A stretch of 64,000 nucleotides of DNA, from the NCBI GenBank assembly GCA_037577475.1, contig JBAGJB010000231.1, positions 124,001 through 188,000 of the forward strand. Reading direction: 5' to 3'. This document shows, in pieces, positions 1 through 10,123 of the stretch (position 1 is its first letter; each line of letters opens with the position of its first letter). Position numbers and translations under genes: made by a program. The notes below the pieces were generated by a model that saw nothing but the letters and a program-made list of their open reading frames with translations, was not told the origin of the DNA and did no database searches. This DNA comes from Chaunax sp. Z400. Its lineage: Eukaryota > Chordata > Actinopteri > Lophiiformes > Chaunacidae.

Positions 1-179
1 GGAGAAGTCTGGCGTGTTCAGAGACCACGAATTATGTCCGACGGATCAGGGTCCCGAGTCTCTTCGACCTTCCGTTCCCGAGTTATACTCAAGTTTATTT
101 TCCCATTGAAGTGAATGGGCTTTGGTTCGCCTATAGTGAATGTGTGTATCTCGGAAACGGAAGGTCGTAGAGACTCGGG

Positions 180-331
180 ACCAACGTCCGTCTAGGGGTT
201 TATGTGGTCTCTGAGAACACCAGTCTTTGTCCCGAGTCTGTGCGACCTTCCTTTCCCGAGATATGACATGTCCAGTAGGGGCGTATTTTGAATGTCTGTA
301 TCTCGGGAACGGAAGGTCGTAGAGACTCGGG
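180..331 (+). repeat. Module B exemplar (152 bp)
   Basis: Spacer 180-230, left arm 231-263, loop 264-298, right arm 299-331. The arms pair over 33 bp with three mismatches: the left arm reads GTCTGTGCGACC and CCTTTCCC where perfect pairing needs GTCTCTACGACC and CCGTTCCC. Just inside the arms GACAT and ATGTC can extend the stem past a bulge. Variants include CCTTCTAGG versus CCGTCTAGG in the spacer, and in AB-rich regions a GGTGTATG/ACACAGGTC/GTGCTACC haplotype. The 3' end predicts the next module: ACACGGG nearly always precedes A, ACTAGCG precedes T2, AAACTCGCG precedes T1 or T3. Confidence 0.93.
231..331. repeat. Inverted repeat of module B: 33 bp arms, 35 nt loop
   Basis: 231-263 pairs with 299-331 with three mismatches. 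The inner GACAT/ATGTC pair can shorten the loop to about 20 nt. The dyad centre is near 281; in an AB run it lies about 160-171 bp from the dyad centres of the neighbouring A modules. Confidence 0.88.
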
Positions 332-482
332 GATAAGCTCTTTCAATGGTTTTATGGAGTCTCCAAGAACGGCAGCAGGTAAACCGAGTCTCTACGACTT
401 ACGGTTCCCGAGATATGACATGTATTTTTGGTGATTTTTGGAATGTTTGTATCTCGGGAACGGAAGGTCGTAGAGACTCGGG
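332..482 (+). repeat. Module C exemplar (151 bp)
   Basis: Spacer 332-382, left arm 383-415, loop 416-449, right arm 450-482. The arms pair over 33 bp with four mismatches. The spacer matches the B spacer at 31 of 51 gapless positions by hand count (shared TTTATG, GGTCTC, CCAG), so C and B are direct-orientation homologues. The loop is T-rich (TATTTTTGGTGATTTTTGG). Useful haplotypes: GGAGTCTCC with CGGCAGC versus GGGGTCTCC with CGCCAGC in the spacer; TTTTTGGTG versus TTTTTTGTG in the loop; GAGTCCCTACG with CGGTTCCTG and a right arm reading GAACGAAAGG in the C that follows T2. Confidence 0.93.
383..482. repeat. Inverted repeat of module C: 33 bp arms, 34 nt loop
   Basis: 383-415 pairs with 450-482 with four mismatches, one at the outer end and three around ACGACTTACGG. 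The inner GACAT/ATGTT pair is weaker than in B. Confidence 0.86.
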
Positions 483-812
483 GAGAAGTCTGGCGTGTTC
501 AGGGACCACGAATTATGTCCGACCGATCAGGGTCCCGAGTCTCTACGACCTTCCGTTCCCGAGTTATACTCAAGTTTATTTTCCCATTGAAGTGAATGGG
601 GTTTGGTTCGCCTATAGTGAATGTGTGTATCTCTGAAACGGAAGGTCGTAGAGACTCGGGACCAACGTCCTTCTAGGGGTTTATGTGGTCTCTGAGAACA
701 CCAGTCTTTGTCCCGAGTCTGTGCGACCTTCCTTTCCCGAGATATGACATGTCCAGTAGGGGCGTATTTTGAATGTCTGTATCTCGGGAACGGAAGGTCG
801 TAGAGACACGGG

Positions 813-990
813 GAGAAGTCTGGCGTGTTCAGAGACCACGAATTATGTCCGACGGATCAGGGTCCCGAGTCTCTACGACCTTCCGTTCCCGAGTTATACT
901 CAAGTTTATTTTCCCATTGAAGTGAATGGGCTTTGGTTCGCCTATAGTGAATGTGTGTATCTCGGAAACGGAAGGTCGTAGAGACTCGGG
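813..990 (-). repeat. Module A exemplar (178 bp, inverted member of the family)
   Basis: Spacer 813-862, left arm 863-893, loop 894-960, right arm from 961 to the end (pairing one base into the next module). The arms pair over 31 bp with one mismatch. The loop is longer than in B or C and has its own small dyad, CCCATTGAAGTGAATGGG at 913-930. The spacer aligns without gaps to the reverse complement of the B spacer at 30 of 51 positions by my hand count, including an identical CAGAGACCAC core, so A is read as the inverted homologue of B. Main variants: CAGAGACC or CAGGGACC; CCGACGG, CCGACCG, CTGACGG or CAGACGG; TTTTCCC or TTTTCGC; GGGCTTTGG or GGGGTTTGG; CTCGGAAACGG, CTCGGAAATGG or CTCTGAAACGG. 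These combinations mark position within the higher-order repeats. Confidence 0.93.
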
Positions 991-991
991 A
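863..991. repeat. Inverted repeat of module A: 31 bp arms, 67 nt loop
   Basis: The left arm 863-893 is the reverse complement of 961-991 except for one position (CTCGGAAACGG where CTCGGGAACGG would be perfect). Because A and B spacers are also inverted homologues, the stem could continue outward: the A spacer faces the following B spacer, and the preceding right arm faces the B left arm. The loop centre is near 921/922. Confidence 0.9.
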
Positions 992-1293
992 CCAACGTCC
1001 GTCTAGGGGTTTATGTGGTCTCTGAGAACACCAGTCTTTGTCCCGAGTCTGTGCGACCTTCCTTTCCCGAGATATGACATGTCCAGTAGGGGCGTATTTT
1101 GAATGTCTGTATCTCGGGAACGGAAGGTCGTAGAGACTCGGGGATAAGCTCTTTCAATGGTTTTATGGAGTCTCCAAGAACGGCAGCAGGTAAACCGAGT
1201 CTCTACGACTTACGGTTCCCGAGATATGACATGTATTTTTTGTGATTTTTGGAATGTTTGTATCTCGGGAACGGAAGGTCGTAGAGACTCGGG

Positions 1294-1471
1294 GAGAAGT
1301 CTGGCGTGTTCAGGGACCACGAATTATGTCCGACCGATCAGGGTCCCGAGTCTCTACGACCTTCCGTTCCCGAGTTATACTCAAGTTTATTTTCCCATTG
1401 AAGTGAATGGGCTTTGGTTCGCCTATAGTGAATGTGTGTATCTCGGAAATGGAAGGTCGTAGAGACTCGGG
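1294..1471 (-). repeat. Recombinant A module (A3 left / A4 right)
   Basis: The left part carries CAGGGACC and CCGACCG, as in the A at 3938; the right part carries GGGCTTTGG and CTCGGAAATGG, as in the A at 4268. The switch lies between about 1335 and 1412. The result is loss of exactly one 330 bp dimer. Confidence 0.88.
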
Positions 1472-2221
1472 ACCAACGTCCGTCTAGGGGTTTATGTGGT
1501 CTCTGAGAACACCAGTCTTTGTCCCGAGTCTGTGCGACCTTCCTTTCCCGAGATATGACATGTCCAGTAGGGGCGTATTTTGAATGTCTGTATCTCGGGA
1601 ACGGAAGGTCGTAGAAACTCGCGGACAAGTGTGGGTTAGGGGTTAGGGTTACGGTTAGGGTTAGGGTTAAGGGGATAAAAACTCAATCGGGGCCCTACCC
1701 GCGTTGGTAACTTTTGAACGGAAGGTCGTAGAGACTCTGGGATAAGCTCTTTCAATGGTTTTATGGGGTCTCCAAGAACGCCAGCAGGTAAACCGAGTCT
1801 CTACGACTTACGGTTCCCGAGATATGACATGTATTTTTGGTGATTTTTGGAATGTTTGTATCTCGGGAACGGAAGGTCGTAGAGACTCGGGGAGAAGTCT
1901 GGCGTGTTCAGGGACCACGAATTATGTCTGACGGATCAGGGTCCCGAGTCTCTACGACCTTCCGTTCCCGAGTTATACTCAAGTTTATTTTCGCATTGAA
2001 GTGAATGGGGTTTGGTTCGCCTATAGTGAATGTGTGTATCTCGGAAACGGAAGGTCGTAGAGACTCGGGACCAACGTCCGTCTAGGGGTTTATGTGGTCT
2101 CTGAGAACACCAGTCTTTGTCCCGAGTCTGTGCGACCTTCCTTTCCCGAGATATGACATGTCCAGTAGGGGCGTATTTTGAATGTCTGTATCTCGGGAAC
2201 GGAAGGTCGTAGAGACTAGCG

Positions 2222-2342
2222 GACAAGTGTGGGTTAGGGGTTAGGGTTAGGGTTAGGGTTAGGTTAGGTTAAGGGGATAAAAACTCAATCGGGGCCGTAC
2301 CCGGGTTGGTAACTTTTGAACGGAAGGTCGTAGAGACTCGGG
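2222..2342 (+). repeat. Module T2 exemplar: 121 bp with telomere-like tract
   Basis: The tract is 2234-2276: TTAGGGG, three TTAGGG, two TTAGG, TTAAGGGG. Unlike T1 it has no TTACGG, and it reads GGGGCCGTACCCGGG instead of GGGGCCCTACCC. Four or more GGG runs with 3-nt loops make the + strand a plausible G-quadruplex former. It is preceded by GAGACTAGCG. There are 17 copies, starting at 2222, 5196, 8170, 10003, 20431, 24478, 29628, 32602, 38360, 39595, 43497, 44732, 46778, 50680, 51915, 54889 and 57863. Copies at 38360, 43497 and 50680 begin GACCAGTG instead of GACAAGTG, which marks one lineage. Confidence 0.92.
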
Positions 2343-5316
2343 GATAAGCTCTTTCAATGGTTTTATGGGGTCTCCAAGAACGCCAGCAGGTAAACCGAGT
2401 CCCTACGACTTACGGTTCCTGAGATATGACATGTATTTTTGGTGATTTTTGGAATGTTTGTATCTCGGGAACGAAAGGTCGTAGAGACTCGGGACCAACG
2501 TCCTTCTAGGGGTTTATGTGGTCTCTGAGAACACCAGTCTTTGTCCCGAGTCTGTGCGACCTTCCTTTCCCGAGATATGACATGTCCAGTAGGGCCGTAT
2601 TTTGAATGTCTGTATCTCGGGAACGGAAGGTCGTAGAGACACGGGGAGAAGTCTGGCGTGTTCAGAGACCACGAATTATGTCCGACGGATCAGGGTCCCG
2701 AGTCTCTTCGACCTTCCGTTCCCGAGTTATACTCAAGTTTATTTTCCCATTGAAGTGAATGGGCTTTGGTTCGCCTATAGTGAATGTGTGTATCTCGGAA
2801 ACGGAAGGTCGTAGAGACTCGGGACCAACGTCCGTCTAGGGGTTTATGTGGTCTCTGAGAACACCAGTCTTTGTCCCGAGTCTGTGCGACCTTCCTTTCC
2901 CGAGATATGACATGTCCAGTAGGGGCGTATTTTGAATGTCTGTATCTCGGGAACGGAAGGTCGTAGAGACTCGGGGATAAGCTCTTTCAATGGTTTTATG
3001 GAGTCTCCAAGAACGGCAGCAGGTAAACCGAGTCTCTACGACTTACGGTTCCCGAGATATGACATGTATTTTTGGTGATTTTTGGAATGTTTGTATCTCG
3101 GGAACGGAAGGTCGTAGAGACTCGGGGAGAAGTCTGGCGTGTTCAGGGACCACGAATTATGTCCGACCGATCAGGGTCCCGAGTCTCTACGACCTTCCGT
3201 TCCCGAGTTATACTCAAGTTTATTTTCCCATTGAAGTGAATGGGGTTTGGTTCGCCTATAGTGAATGTGTGTATCTCTGAAACGGAAGGTCGTAGAGACT
3301 CGGGACCAACGTCCTTCTAGGGGTTTATGTGGTCTCTGAGAACACCAGTCTTTGTCCCGAGTCTGTGCGACCTTCCTTTCCCGAGATATGACATGTCCAG
3401 TAGGGGCGTATTTTGAATGTCTGTATCTCGGGAACGGAAGGTCGTAGAGACACGGGGAGAAGTCTGGCGTGTTCAGAGACCACGAATTATGTCCGACGGA
3501 TCAGGGTCCCGAGTCTCTACGACCTTCCGTTCCCGAGTTATACTCAAGTTTATTTTCCCATTGAAGTGAATGGGCTTTGGTTCGCCTATAGTGAATGTGT
3601 GTATCTCGGAAACGGAAGGTCGTAGAGACTCGGGACCAACGTCCGTCTAGGGGTTTATGTGGTCTCTGAGAACACCAGTCTTTGTCCCGAGTCTGTGCGA
3701 CCTTCCTTTCCCGAGATATGACATGTCCAGTAGGGGCGTATTTTGAATGTCTGTATCTCGGGAACGGAAGGTCGTAGAGACTCGGGGATAAGCTCTTTCA
3801 ATGGTTTTATGGAGTCTCCAAGAACGGCAGCAGGTAAACCGAGTCTCTACGACTTACGGTTCCCGAGATATGACATGTATTTTTTGTGATTTTTGGAATG
3901 TTTGTATCTCGGGAACGGAAGGTCGTAGAGACTCGGGGAGAAGTCTGGCGTGTTCAGGGACCACGAATTATGTCCGACCGATCAGGGTCCCGAGTCTCTA
4001 CGACCTTCCGTTCCCGAGTTATACTCAAGTTTATTTTCCCATTGAAGTGAATGGGGTTTGGTTCGCCTATAGTGAATGTGTGTATCTCTGAAACGGAAGG
4101 TCGTAGAGACTCGGGACCAACGTCCTTCTATGGGTTTATGTGGTCTCTGAGAACACCAGTCTTTGTCCCGAGTCTGTGCGACCTTCCTTTCCCGAGATAT
4201 GACATGTCCAGTAGGGGCGTATTTTGAATGTCTGTATCTCGGGAACGGAAGGTCGTAGAGACACGGGGAGAAGTCTGGCGTGTTCAGAGACCACGAATTA
4301 TGTCCGACGGATCAGGGTCCCGAGTCTCTACGACCTTCCGTTCCCGAGTTATACTCAAGTTTATTTTCCCATTGAAGTGAATGGGCTTTGGTTCGCCTAT
4401 AGTGAATGTGTGTATCTCGGAAATGGAAGGTCGTAGAGACTCGGGACCAACGTCCGTCTAGGGGTTTATGTGGTCTCTGAGAACACCAGTCTTTGTCCCG
4501 AGTCTGTGCGACCTTCCTTTCCCGAGATATGACATGTCCAGTAGGGGCGTATTTTGAATGTCTGTATCTCGGGAACGGAAGGTCGTAGAAACTCGCGGAC
4601 AAGTGTGGGTTAGGGGTTAGGGTTACGGTTAGGGTTAGGGTTAAGGGGATAAAAACTCAATCGGGGCCCTACCCGCGTTGGTAACTTTTGAACGGAAGGT
4701 CGTAGAGACTCTGGGATAAGCTCTTTCAATGGTTTTATGGGGTCTCCAAGAACGCCAGCAGGTAAACCGAGTCTCTACGACTTACGGTTCCCGAGATATG
4801 ACATGTATTTTTGGTGATTTTTGGAATGTTTGTATCTCGGGAACGGAAGGTCGTAGAGACTCGGGGAGAAGTCTGGCGTGTTCAGGGACCACGAATTATG
4901 TCTGACGGATCAGGGTCCCGAGTCTCTACGACCTTCCGTTCCCGAGTTATACTCAAGTTTATTTTCGCATTGAAGTGAATGGGGTTTGGTTCGCCTATAG
5001 TGAATGTGTGTATCTCGGAAACGGAAGGTCGTAGAGACTCGGGACCAACGTCCGTCTAGGGGTTTATGTGGTCTCTGAGAACACCAGTCTTTGTCCCGAG
5101 TCTGTGCGACCTTCCTTTCCCGAGATATGACATGTCCAGTAGGGGCGTATTTTGAATGTCTGTATCTCGGGAACGGAAGGTCGTAGAGACTAGCGGACAA
5201 GTGTGGGTTAGGGGTTAGGGTTAGGGTTAGGGTTAGGTTAGGTTAAGGGGATAAAAACTCAATCGGGGCCGTACCCGGGTTGGTAACTTTTGAACGGAAG
5301 GTCGTAGAGACTCGGG
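2343..5316. repeat. Full 2974 bp HOR (reference copy)
   Basis: Nineteen modules: C 2343, B 2494, A 2646, B 2824, C 2976, A 3127, B 3305, A 3457, B 3635, C 3787, A 3938, B 4116, A 4268, B 4446, T1 4598, C 4715, A 4866, B 5044, T2 5196. I refer to the four C modules as C1 (2343), C2 (2976), C3 (3787) and C4 (4715). C1 has the GAACGAAAGG arm; C2 and C3 have GGAGTCTCC/CGGCAGC; C3 alone has TTTTTTGTG; C4 has GGGGTCTCC/CGCCAGC. Private changes: AGGGCCG near 2593 and CTATGGG near 4130. Confidence 0.95.
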
Positions 5317-8290
5317 GATAAGCTCTTTCAATGGTTTTATGGGGTCTCCAAGAACGCCAGCAGGTAAACCGAGTCCCTACGACTTACGGTTCCTGAGATA
5401 TGACATGTATTTTTGGTGATTTTTGGAATGTTTGTATCTCGGGAACGAAAGGTCGTAGAGACTCGGGACCAACGTCCTTCTAGGGGTTTATGTGGTCTCT
5501 GAGAACACCAGTCTTTGTCCCGAGTCTGTGCGACCTTCCTTTCCCGAGATATGACATGTCCAGTAGGGGCGTATTTTGAATGTCTGTATCTCGGGAACGG
5601 AAGGTCGTAGAGACACGGGGAGAAGTCTGGCGTGTTCAGAGACCACGAATTATGTCCGACGGATCAGGGTCCCGAGTCTCTACGACCTTCCGTTCCCGAG
5701 TTATACTCAAGTTTATTTTCCCATTGAAGTGAATGGGCTTTGGTTCGCCTATAGTGAATGTGTGTATCTCGGAAACGGAAGGTCGTAGAGACTCGGGACC
5801 AACGTCCGTCTAGGGGTTTATGTGGTCTCTGAGAACACCAGTCTTTGTCCCGAGTCTGTGCGACCTTCCTTTCCCGAGATATGACATGTCCAGTAGGGGC
5901 GTATTTTGAATGTCTGTATCTCGGGAACGGAAGGTCGTAGAGACTCGGGGATAAGCTCTTTCAATGGTTTTATGGAGTCTCCAAGAACGGCAGCAGGTAA
6001 ACCGAGTCTCTACGACTTACGGTTCCCGAGATATGACATGTATTTTTGGTGATTTTTGGAATGTTTGTATCTCGGGAACGGAAGGTCGTAGAGACTCGGG
6101 GAGAAGTCTGGCGTGTTCAGGGACCACGAATTATGTCCGACCGATCAGGGTCCCGAGTCTCTACGACCTTCCGTTCCCGAGTTATACTCAAGTTTATTTT
6201 CCCATTGAAGTGAATGGGGTTTGGTTCGCCTATAGTGAATGTGTGTATCTCTGAAACGGAAGGTCGTAGAGACTCGGGACCAACGTCCTTCTAGGGGTTT
6301 ATGTGGTCTCTGAGAACACCAGTCTTTGTCCCGAGTCTGTGCGACCTTCCTTTCCCGAGATATGACATGTCCAGTAGGGGCGTATTTTGAATGTCTGTAT
6401 CTCGGGAACGGAAGGTCGTAGAGACACGGGGAGAAGTCTGGCGTGTTCAGAGACCACGAATTATGTCCGACGGATCAGGGTCCCGAGTCTCTACGACCTT
6501 CCGTTCCCGAGTTATACTCAAGTTTATTTTCCCATTGAAGTGAATGGGCTTTGGTTCGCCTATAGTGAATGTGTGTATCTCGGAAACGGAAGGTCGTAGA
6601 GACTCGGGACCAACGTCCGTCTAGGGGTTTATGTGGTCTCTGAGAACACCAGTCTTTGTCCCGAGTCTGTGCGACCTTCCTTTCCCGAGATATGACATGT
6701 CCAGTAGGGGCGTATTTTGAATGTCTGTATCTCGGGAACGGAAGGTCGTAGAGACTCGGGGATAAGCTCTTTCAATGGTTTTATGGAGTCTCCAAGAACG
6801 GCAGCAGGTAAACCGAGTCTCTACGACTTACGGTTCCCGAGATATGACATGTATTTTTGGTGATTTTTGGAATGTTTGTATCTCGGGAACGGAAGGTCGT
6901 AGAGACTCGGGGAGAAGTCTGGCGTGTTCAGGGACCACGAATTATGTCCGACCGATCAGGGTCCCGAGTCTCTACGACCTTCCGTTCCCGAGTTATACTC
7001 AAGTTTATTTTCCCATTGAAGTGAATGGGGTTTGGTTCGCCTATAGTGAATGTGTGTATCTCTGAAACGGAAGGTCGTAGAGACTCGGGACCAACGTCCT
7101 TCTAGGGGTTTATGTGGTCTCTGAGAACACCAGTCTTTGTCCCGAGTCTGTGCGACCTTCCTTTCCCGAGATATGACATGTCCAGTAGGGGCGTATTTTG
7201 AATGTCTGTATCTCGGGAACGGAAGGTCGTAGAGACACGGGGAGAAGTCTGGCGTGTTCAGAGACCACGAATTATGTCCGACGGATCAGGGTCCCGAGTC
7301 TCTACGACCTTCCGTTCCCGAGTTATACTCAAGTTTATTTTCCCATTGAAGTGAATGGGCTTTGGTTCGCCTATAGTGAATGTGTGTATCTCGGAAATGG
7401 AAGGTCGTAGAGACTCGGGACCAACGTCCGTCTAGGGGTTTATGTGGTCTCTGAGAACACCAGTCTTTGTCCCGAGTCTGTGCGACCTTCCTTTCCCGAG
7501 ATATGACATGTCCAGTAGGGGCGTATTTTGAATGTCTGTATCTCGGGAACGGAAGGTCGTAGAAACTCGCGGACAAGTGTGGGTTAGGGGTTAGGGTTAC
7601 GGTTAGGGTTAGGGTTAAGGGGATAAAAACTCAATCGGGGCCCTACCCGGGTTGGTAACTTTTGAACGGAAGGTCGTAGAGACTCTGGGATAAGCTCTTT
7701 CAATGGTTTTATGGGGTCTCCAAGAACGCCAGCAGGTAAACCGAGTCTCTACGACTTACGGTTCCCGAGATATGACATGTATTTTTGGTGATTTTTGGAA
7801 TGTTTGTATCTCGGGAACGGAAGGTCGTAGAGACTCGGGGAGAAGTCTGGCGTGTTCAGGGACCACGAATTATGTCTGACGGATCAGGGTCCCGAGTCTC
7901 TACGACCTTCCGTTCCCGAGTTATACTCAAGTTTATTTTCGCATTGAAGTGAATGGGGTTTGGTTCGCCTATAGTGAATGTGTGTATCTCGGAAACGGAA
8001 GGTCGTAGAGACTCGGGACCAACGTCCGTCTAGGGGTTTATGTGGTCTCTGAGAACACCAGTCTTTGTCCCGAGTCTGTGCGACCTTCCTTTCCCGAGAT
8101 ATGACATGTCCAGTAGGGGCGTATTTTGAATGTCTGTATCTCGGGAACGGAAGGTCGTAGAGACTAGCGGACAAGTGTGGGTTAGGGGTTAGGGTTAGGG
8201 TTAGGGTTAGGTTAGGTTAAGGGGATAAAAACTCAATCGGGGCCGTACCCGGGTTGGTAACTTTTGAACGGAAGGTCGTAGAGACTCGGG
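5317..8290. repeat. Full 2974 bp HOR, second tandem copy
   Basis: Same module order and length as the preceding copy, with T1 at 7572 and T2 at 8170. Its C3-position module reads TTTTTGGTG instead of TTTTTTGTG, a haplotype shared with the copy at 55010-57983. Confidence 0.95.
7572..7688 (+). repeat. Module T1 exemplar: 117 bp with telomere-like tract
   Basis: The telomere-like tract is 7584-7622: TTAGGGG, TTAGGG, TTACGG, TTAGGG, TTAGGG, TTAAGGGG. A constant segment follows (ATAAAAACTCAATCGGGG, CCCTACCCGGGTTGG) and then a right arm with no matching left arm. TTAGGGTTA matches the YTAGGGTTR half-site known for vertebrate TRF1/TRF2. T1 is preceded by GTAGAAACTCGCG and usually followed by ACTCTGG. 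There are 18 copies, starting at 1624, 4598, 7572, 9405, 11238, 29030, 32004, 34978, 35906, 36834, 37762, 41971, 42899, 49154, 50082, 54291, 57265 and 59098. All share the TTACGG mismatch where I read them. Confidence 0.92.
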
Positions 8291-10123
8291 GATAAGCTCT
8301 TTCAATGGTTTTATGGGGTCTCCAAGAACGCCAGCAGGTAAACCGAGTCCCTACGACTTACGGTTCCTGAGATATGACATGTATTTTTGGTGATTTTTGG
8401 AATGTTTGTATCTCGGGAACGAAAGGTCGTAGAGACTCGGGACCAACGTCCTTCTAGGGGTTTATGTGGTCTCTGAGAACACCAGTCTTTGTCCCGAGTC
8501 TGTGCGACCTTCCTTTCCCGAGATATGACATGTCCAGTAGGGGCGTATTTTGAATGTCTGTATCTCGGGAACGGAAGGTCGTAGAGACTCGGGGATAAGC
8601 TCTTTCAATGGTTTTATGGAGTCTCCAAGAACGGCAGCAGGTAAACCGAGTCTCTACGACTTACGGTTCCCGAGATATGACATGTATTTTTTGTGATTTT
8701 TGGAATGTTTGTATCTCGGGAACGGAAGGTCGTAGAGACTCGGGGAGAAGTCTGGCGTGTTCAGGGACCACGAATTATGTCCGACCGATCAGGGTCCCGA
8801 GTCTCTACGACCTTCCGTTCCCGAGTTATACTCAAGTTTATTTTCCCATTGAAGTGAATGGGGTTTGGTTCGCCTATAGTGAATGTGTGTATCTCTGAAA
8901 CGGAAGGTCGTAGAGACTCGGGACCAACGTCCTTCTAGGGGTTTATGTGGTCTCTGAGAACACCAGTCTTTGTCCCGAGTCTGTGCGACCTTCCTTTCCC
9001 GAGATATGACATGTCCAGTAGGGGCGTATTTTGAATGTCTGTATCTCGGGAACGGAAGGTCGTAGAGACACGGGGAGAAGTCTGGCGTGTTCAGAGACCA
9101 CGAATTATGTCCGACGGATCAGGGTCCCGAGTCTCTACGACCTTCCGTTCCCGAGTTATACTCAAGTTTATTTTCCCATTGAAGTGAATGGGCTTTGGTT
9201 CGCCTATAGTGAATGTGTGTATCTCGGAAATGGAAGGTCGTAGAGACTCGGGACCAACGTCCGTCTAGGGGTTTATGTGGTCTCTGAGAACACCAGTCTT
9301 TGTCCCGAGTCTGTGCGACCTTCCTTTCCCGAGATATGACATGTCCAGTAGGGGCGTATTTTGAATGTCTGTATCTCGGGAACGGAAGGTCGTAGAAACT
9401 CGCGGACAAGTGTGGGTTAGGGGTTAGGGTTACGGTTAGGGTTAGGGTTAAGGGGATAAAAACTCAATCGGGGCCCTACCCGGGTTGGTAACTTTTGAAC
9501 GGAAGGTCGTAGAGACTCTGGGATAAGCTCTTTCAATGGTTTTATGGGGTCTCCAAGAACGCCAGCAGGTAAACCGAGTCTCTACGACTTACGGTTCCCG
9601 AATTATGACATGTATTTTTGGTGATTTTTGGAATGTTTGTATCTCGGGAACGGAAGGTCGTAGAGACTCGGGGAGAAGTCTGGCGTGTTCAGGGACCACG
9701 AATTATGTCTGACGGATCAGTGTCCCGAGTCTCTACGACCTTCCGTTCCCGAGTTATACTCAAGTTTATTTTCGCATTGAAGTGAATGGGGTTTGGTTCG
9801 CCTATAGTGAATGTGTGTATCTCGGAAACGGAAGGTCGTAGAGACTCGGGACCAACGTCCGTCTAGGGGTTTATGTGGTCTCTGAGAACACCAGTCTTTG
9901 TCCCGAGTCTGTGCGACCTTCCTTTCCCGAGATATGACATGTCCAGTAGGGGCGTATTTTGAATGTCTGTATCTCGGGAACGGAAGGTCGTAGAGACTAG
10001 CGGACAAGTGTGGGTTAGGGGTTAGGGTTAGGGTTAGGGTTAGGTTAGGTTAAGGGGATAAAAACTCAATCGGGGCCGTACCCGGGTTGGTAACTTTTGA
10101 ACGGAAGGTCGTAGAGACTCGGG
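8291..10123. repeat. 1833 bp HOR, internal deletion of 1141 bp
   Basis: Order: C 8291, B 8442, C 8594, A 8745, B 8923, A 9075, B 9253, T1 9405, C 9522, A 9673, B 9851, T2 10003. The missing 1141 bp equals the distance between the first B and the fourth B of the reference unit (2494 to 3635). The B at 8442 starts with the first B's CCTTCTAGG and ends with the fourth B's ACTCGGGG before C, so it is the exchange product. Private change: CCCGAATTATG near 9600. Confidence 0.94.

Larger units (their letters stand above)
1..2342. repeat. Partial 2974-type HOR, 3' part, one AB dimer short
   Basis: Module starts: A 2, B 180, C 332, A 483, B 661, A 813, B 991, C 1143, A 1294, B 1472, T1 1624, C 1741, A 1892, B 2070, T2 2222. 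It is collinear with 2646-5316 but lacks 330 bp because the A at 1294 is a fusion of two A variants. It shares the CTCTTCGACC variant (near 60-70) with the A at 2646. T1 here and at 4598 reads ACCCGCG where other copies read ACCCGGG. Confidence 0.93.

Noticed and set aside
231..331. Intrinsic bacterial terminator from the B hairpin
   Set aside because: No T-run follows the right arm, the hairpin is far longer than typical, and the context is eukaryotic satellite.
930..955. Pol III box B-like GGTTCGCCT in module A, suggesting a SINE or tRNA origin
   Set aside because: The invariant A after GGTTCG is missing, no box A lies at a suitable distance, and there is no tail or cloverleaf.
863..993. 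CENP-B box in the arms (CCCGAGTCTCTACGACC resembles the reverse form)
   Set aside because: The essential CGAA core is absent and spacing is off by one in the form I tested (CCCGNNTNNNNCGAA). A CENP-B role is not supported.
231..1142. CRISPR-like array: ~30 bp partly palindromic repeats with 34-67 nt spacers
   Set aside because: The 'spacers' are themselves repeated module sequence and the arms alternate in orientation. No cas genes or leader; telomeric tracts indicate a eukaryote.
346..1462. Recurrent open frames of 60-101 codons on both strands (for example 346-636, 769-981, and 1338-1628 on -)
   Set aside because: They repeat at exact module spacing, start and stop at the same places in every unit, overlap on both strands because of the inverted arms, and show no domain, codon bias or initiation context. 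They are by-products of the satellite.
1636..1674. A true chromosome end or telomerase-healed break at a TTAGGG tract
   Set aside because: Tracts are about 33-49 bp, carry the same conserved errors in copy after copy, and are followed by the same non-telomeric sequence. They are internal.
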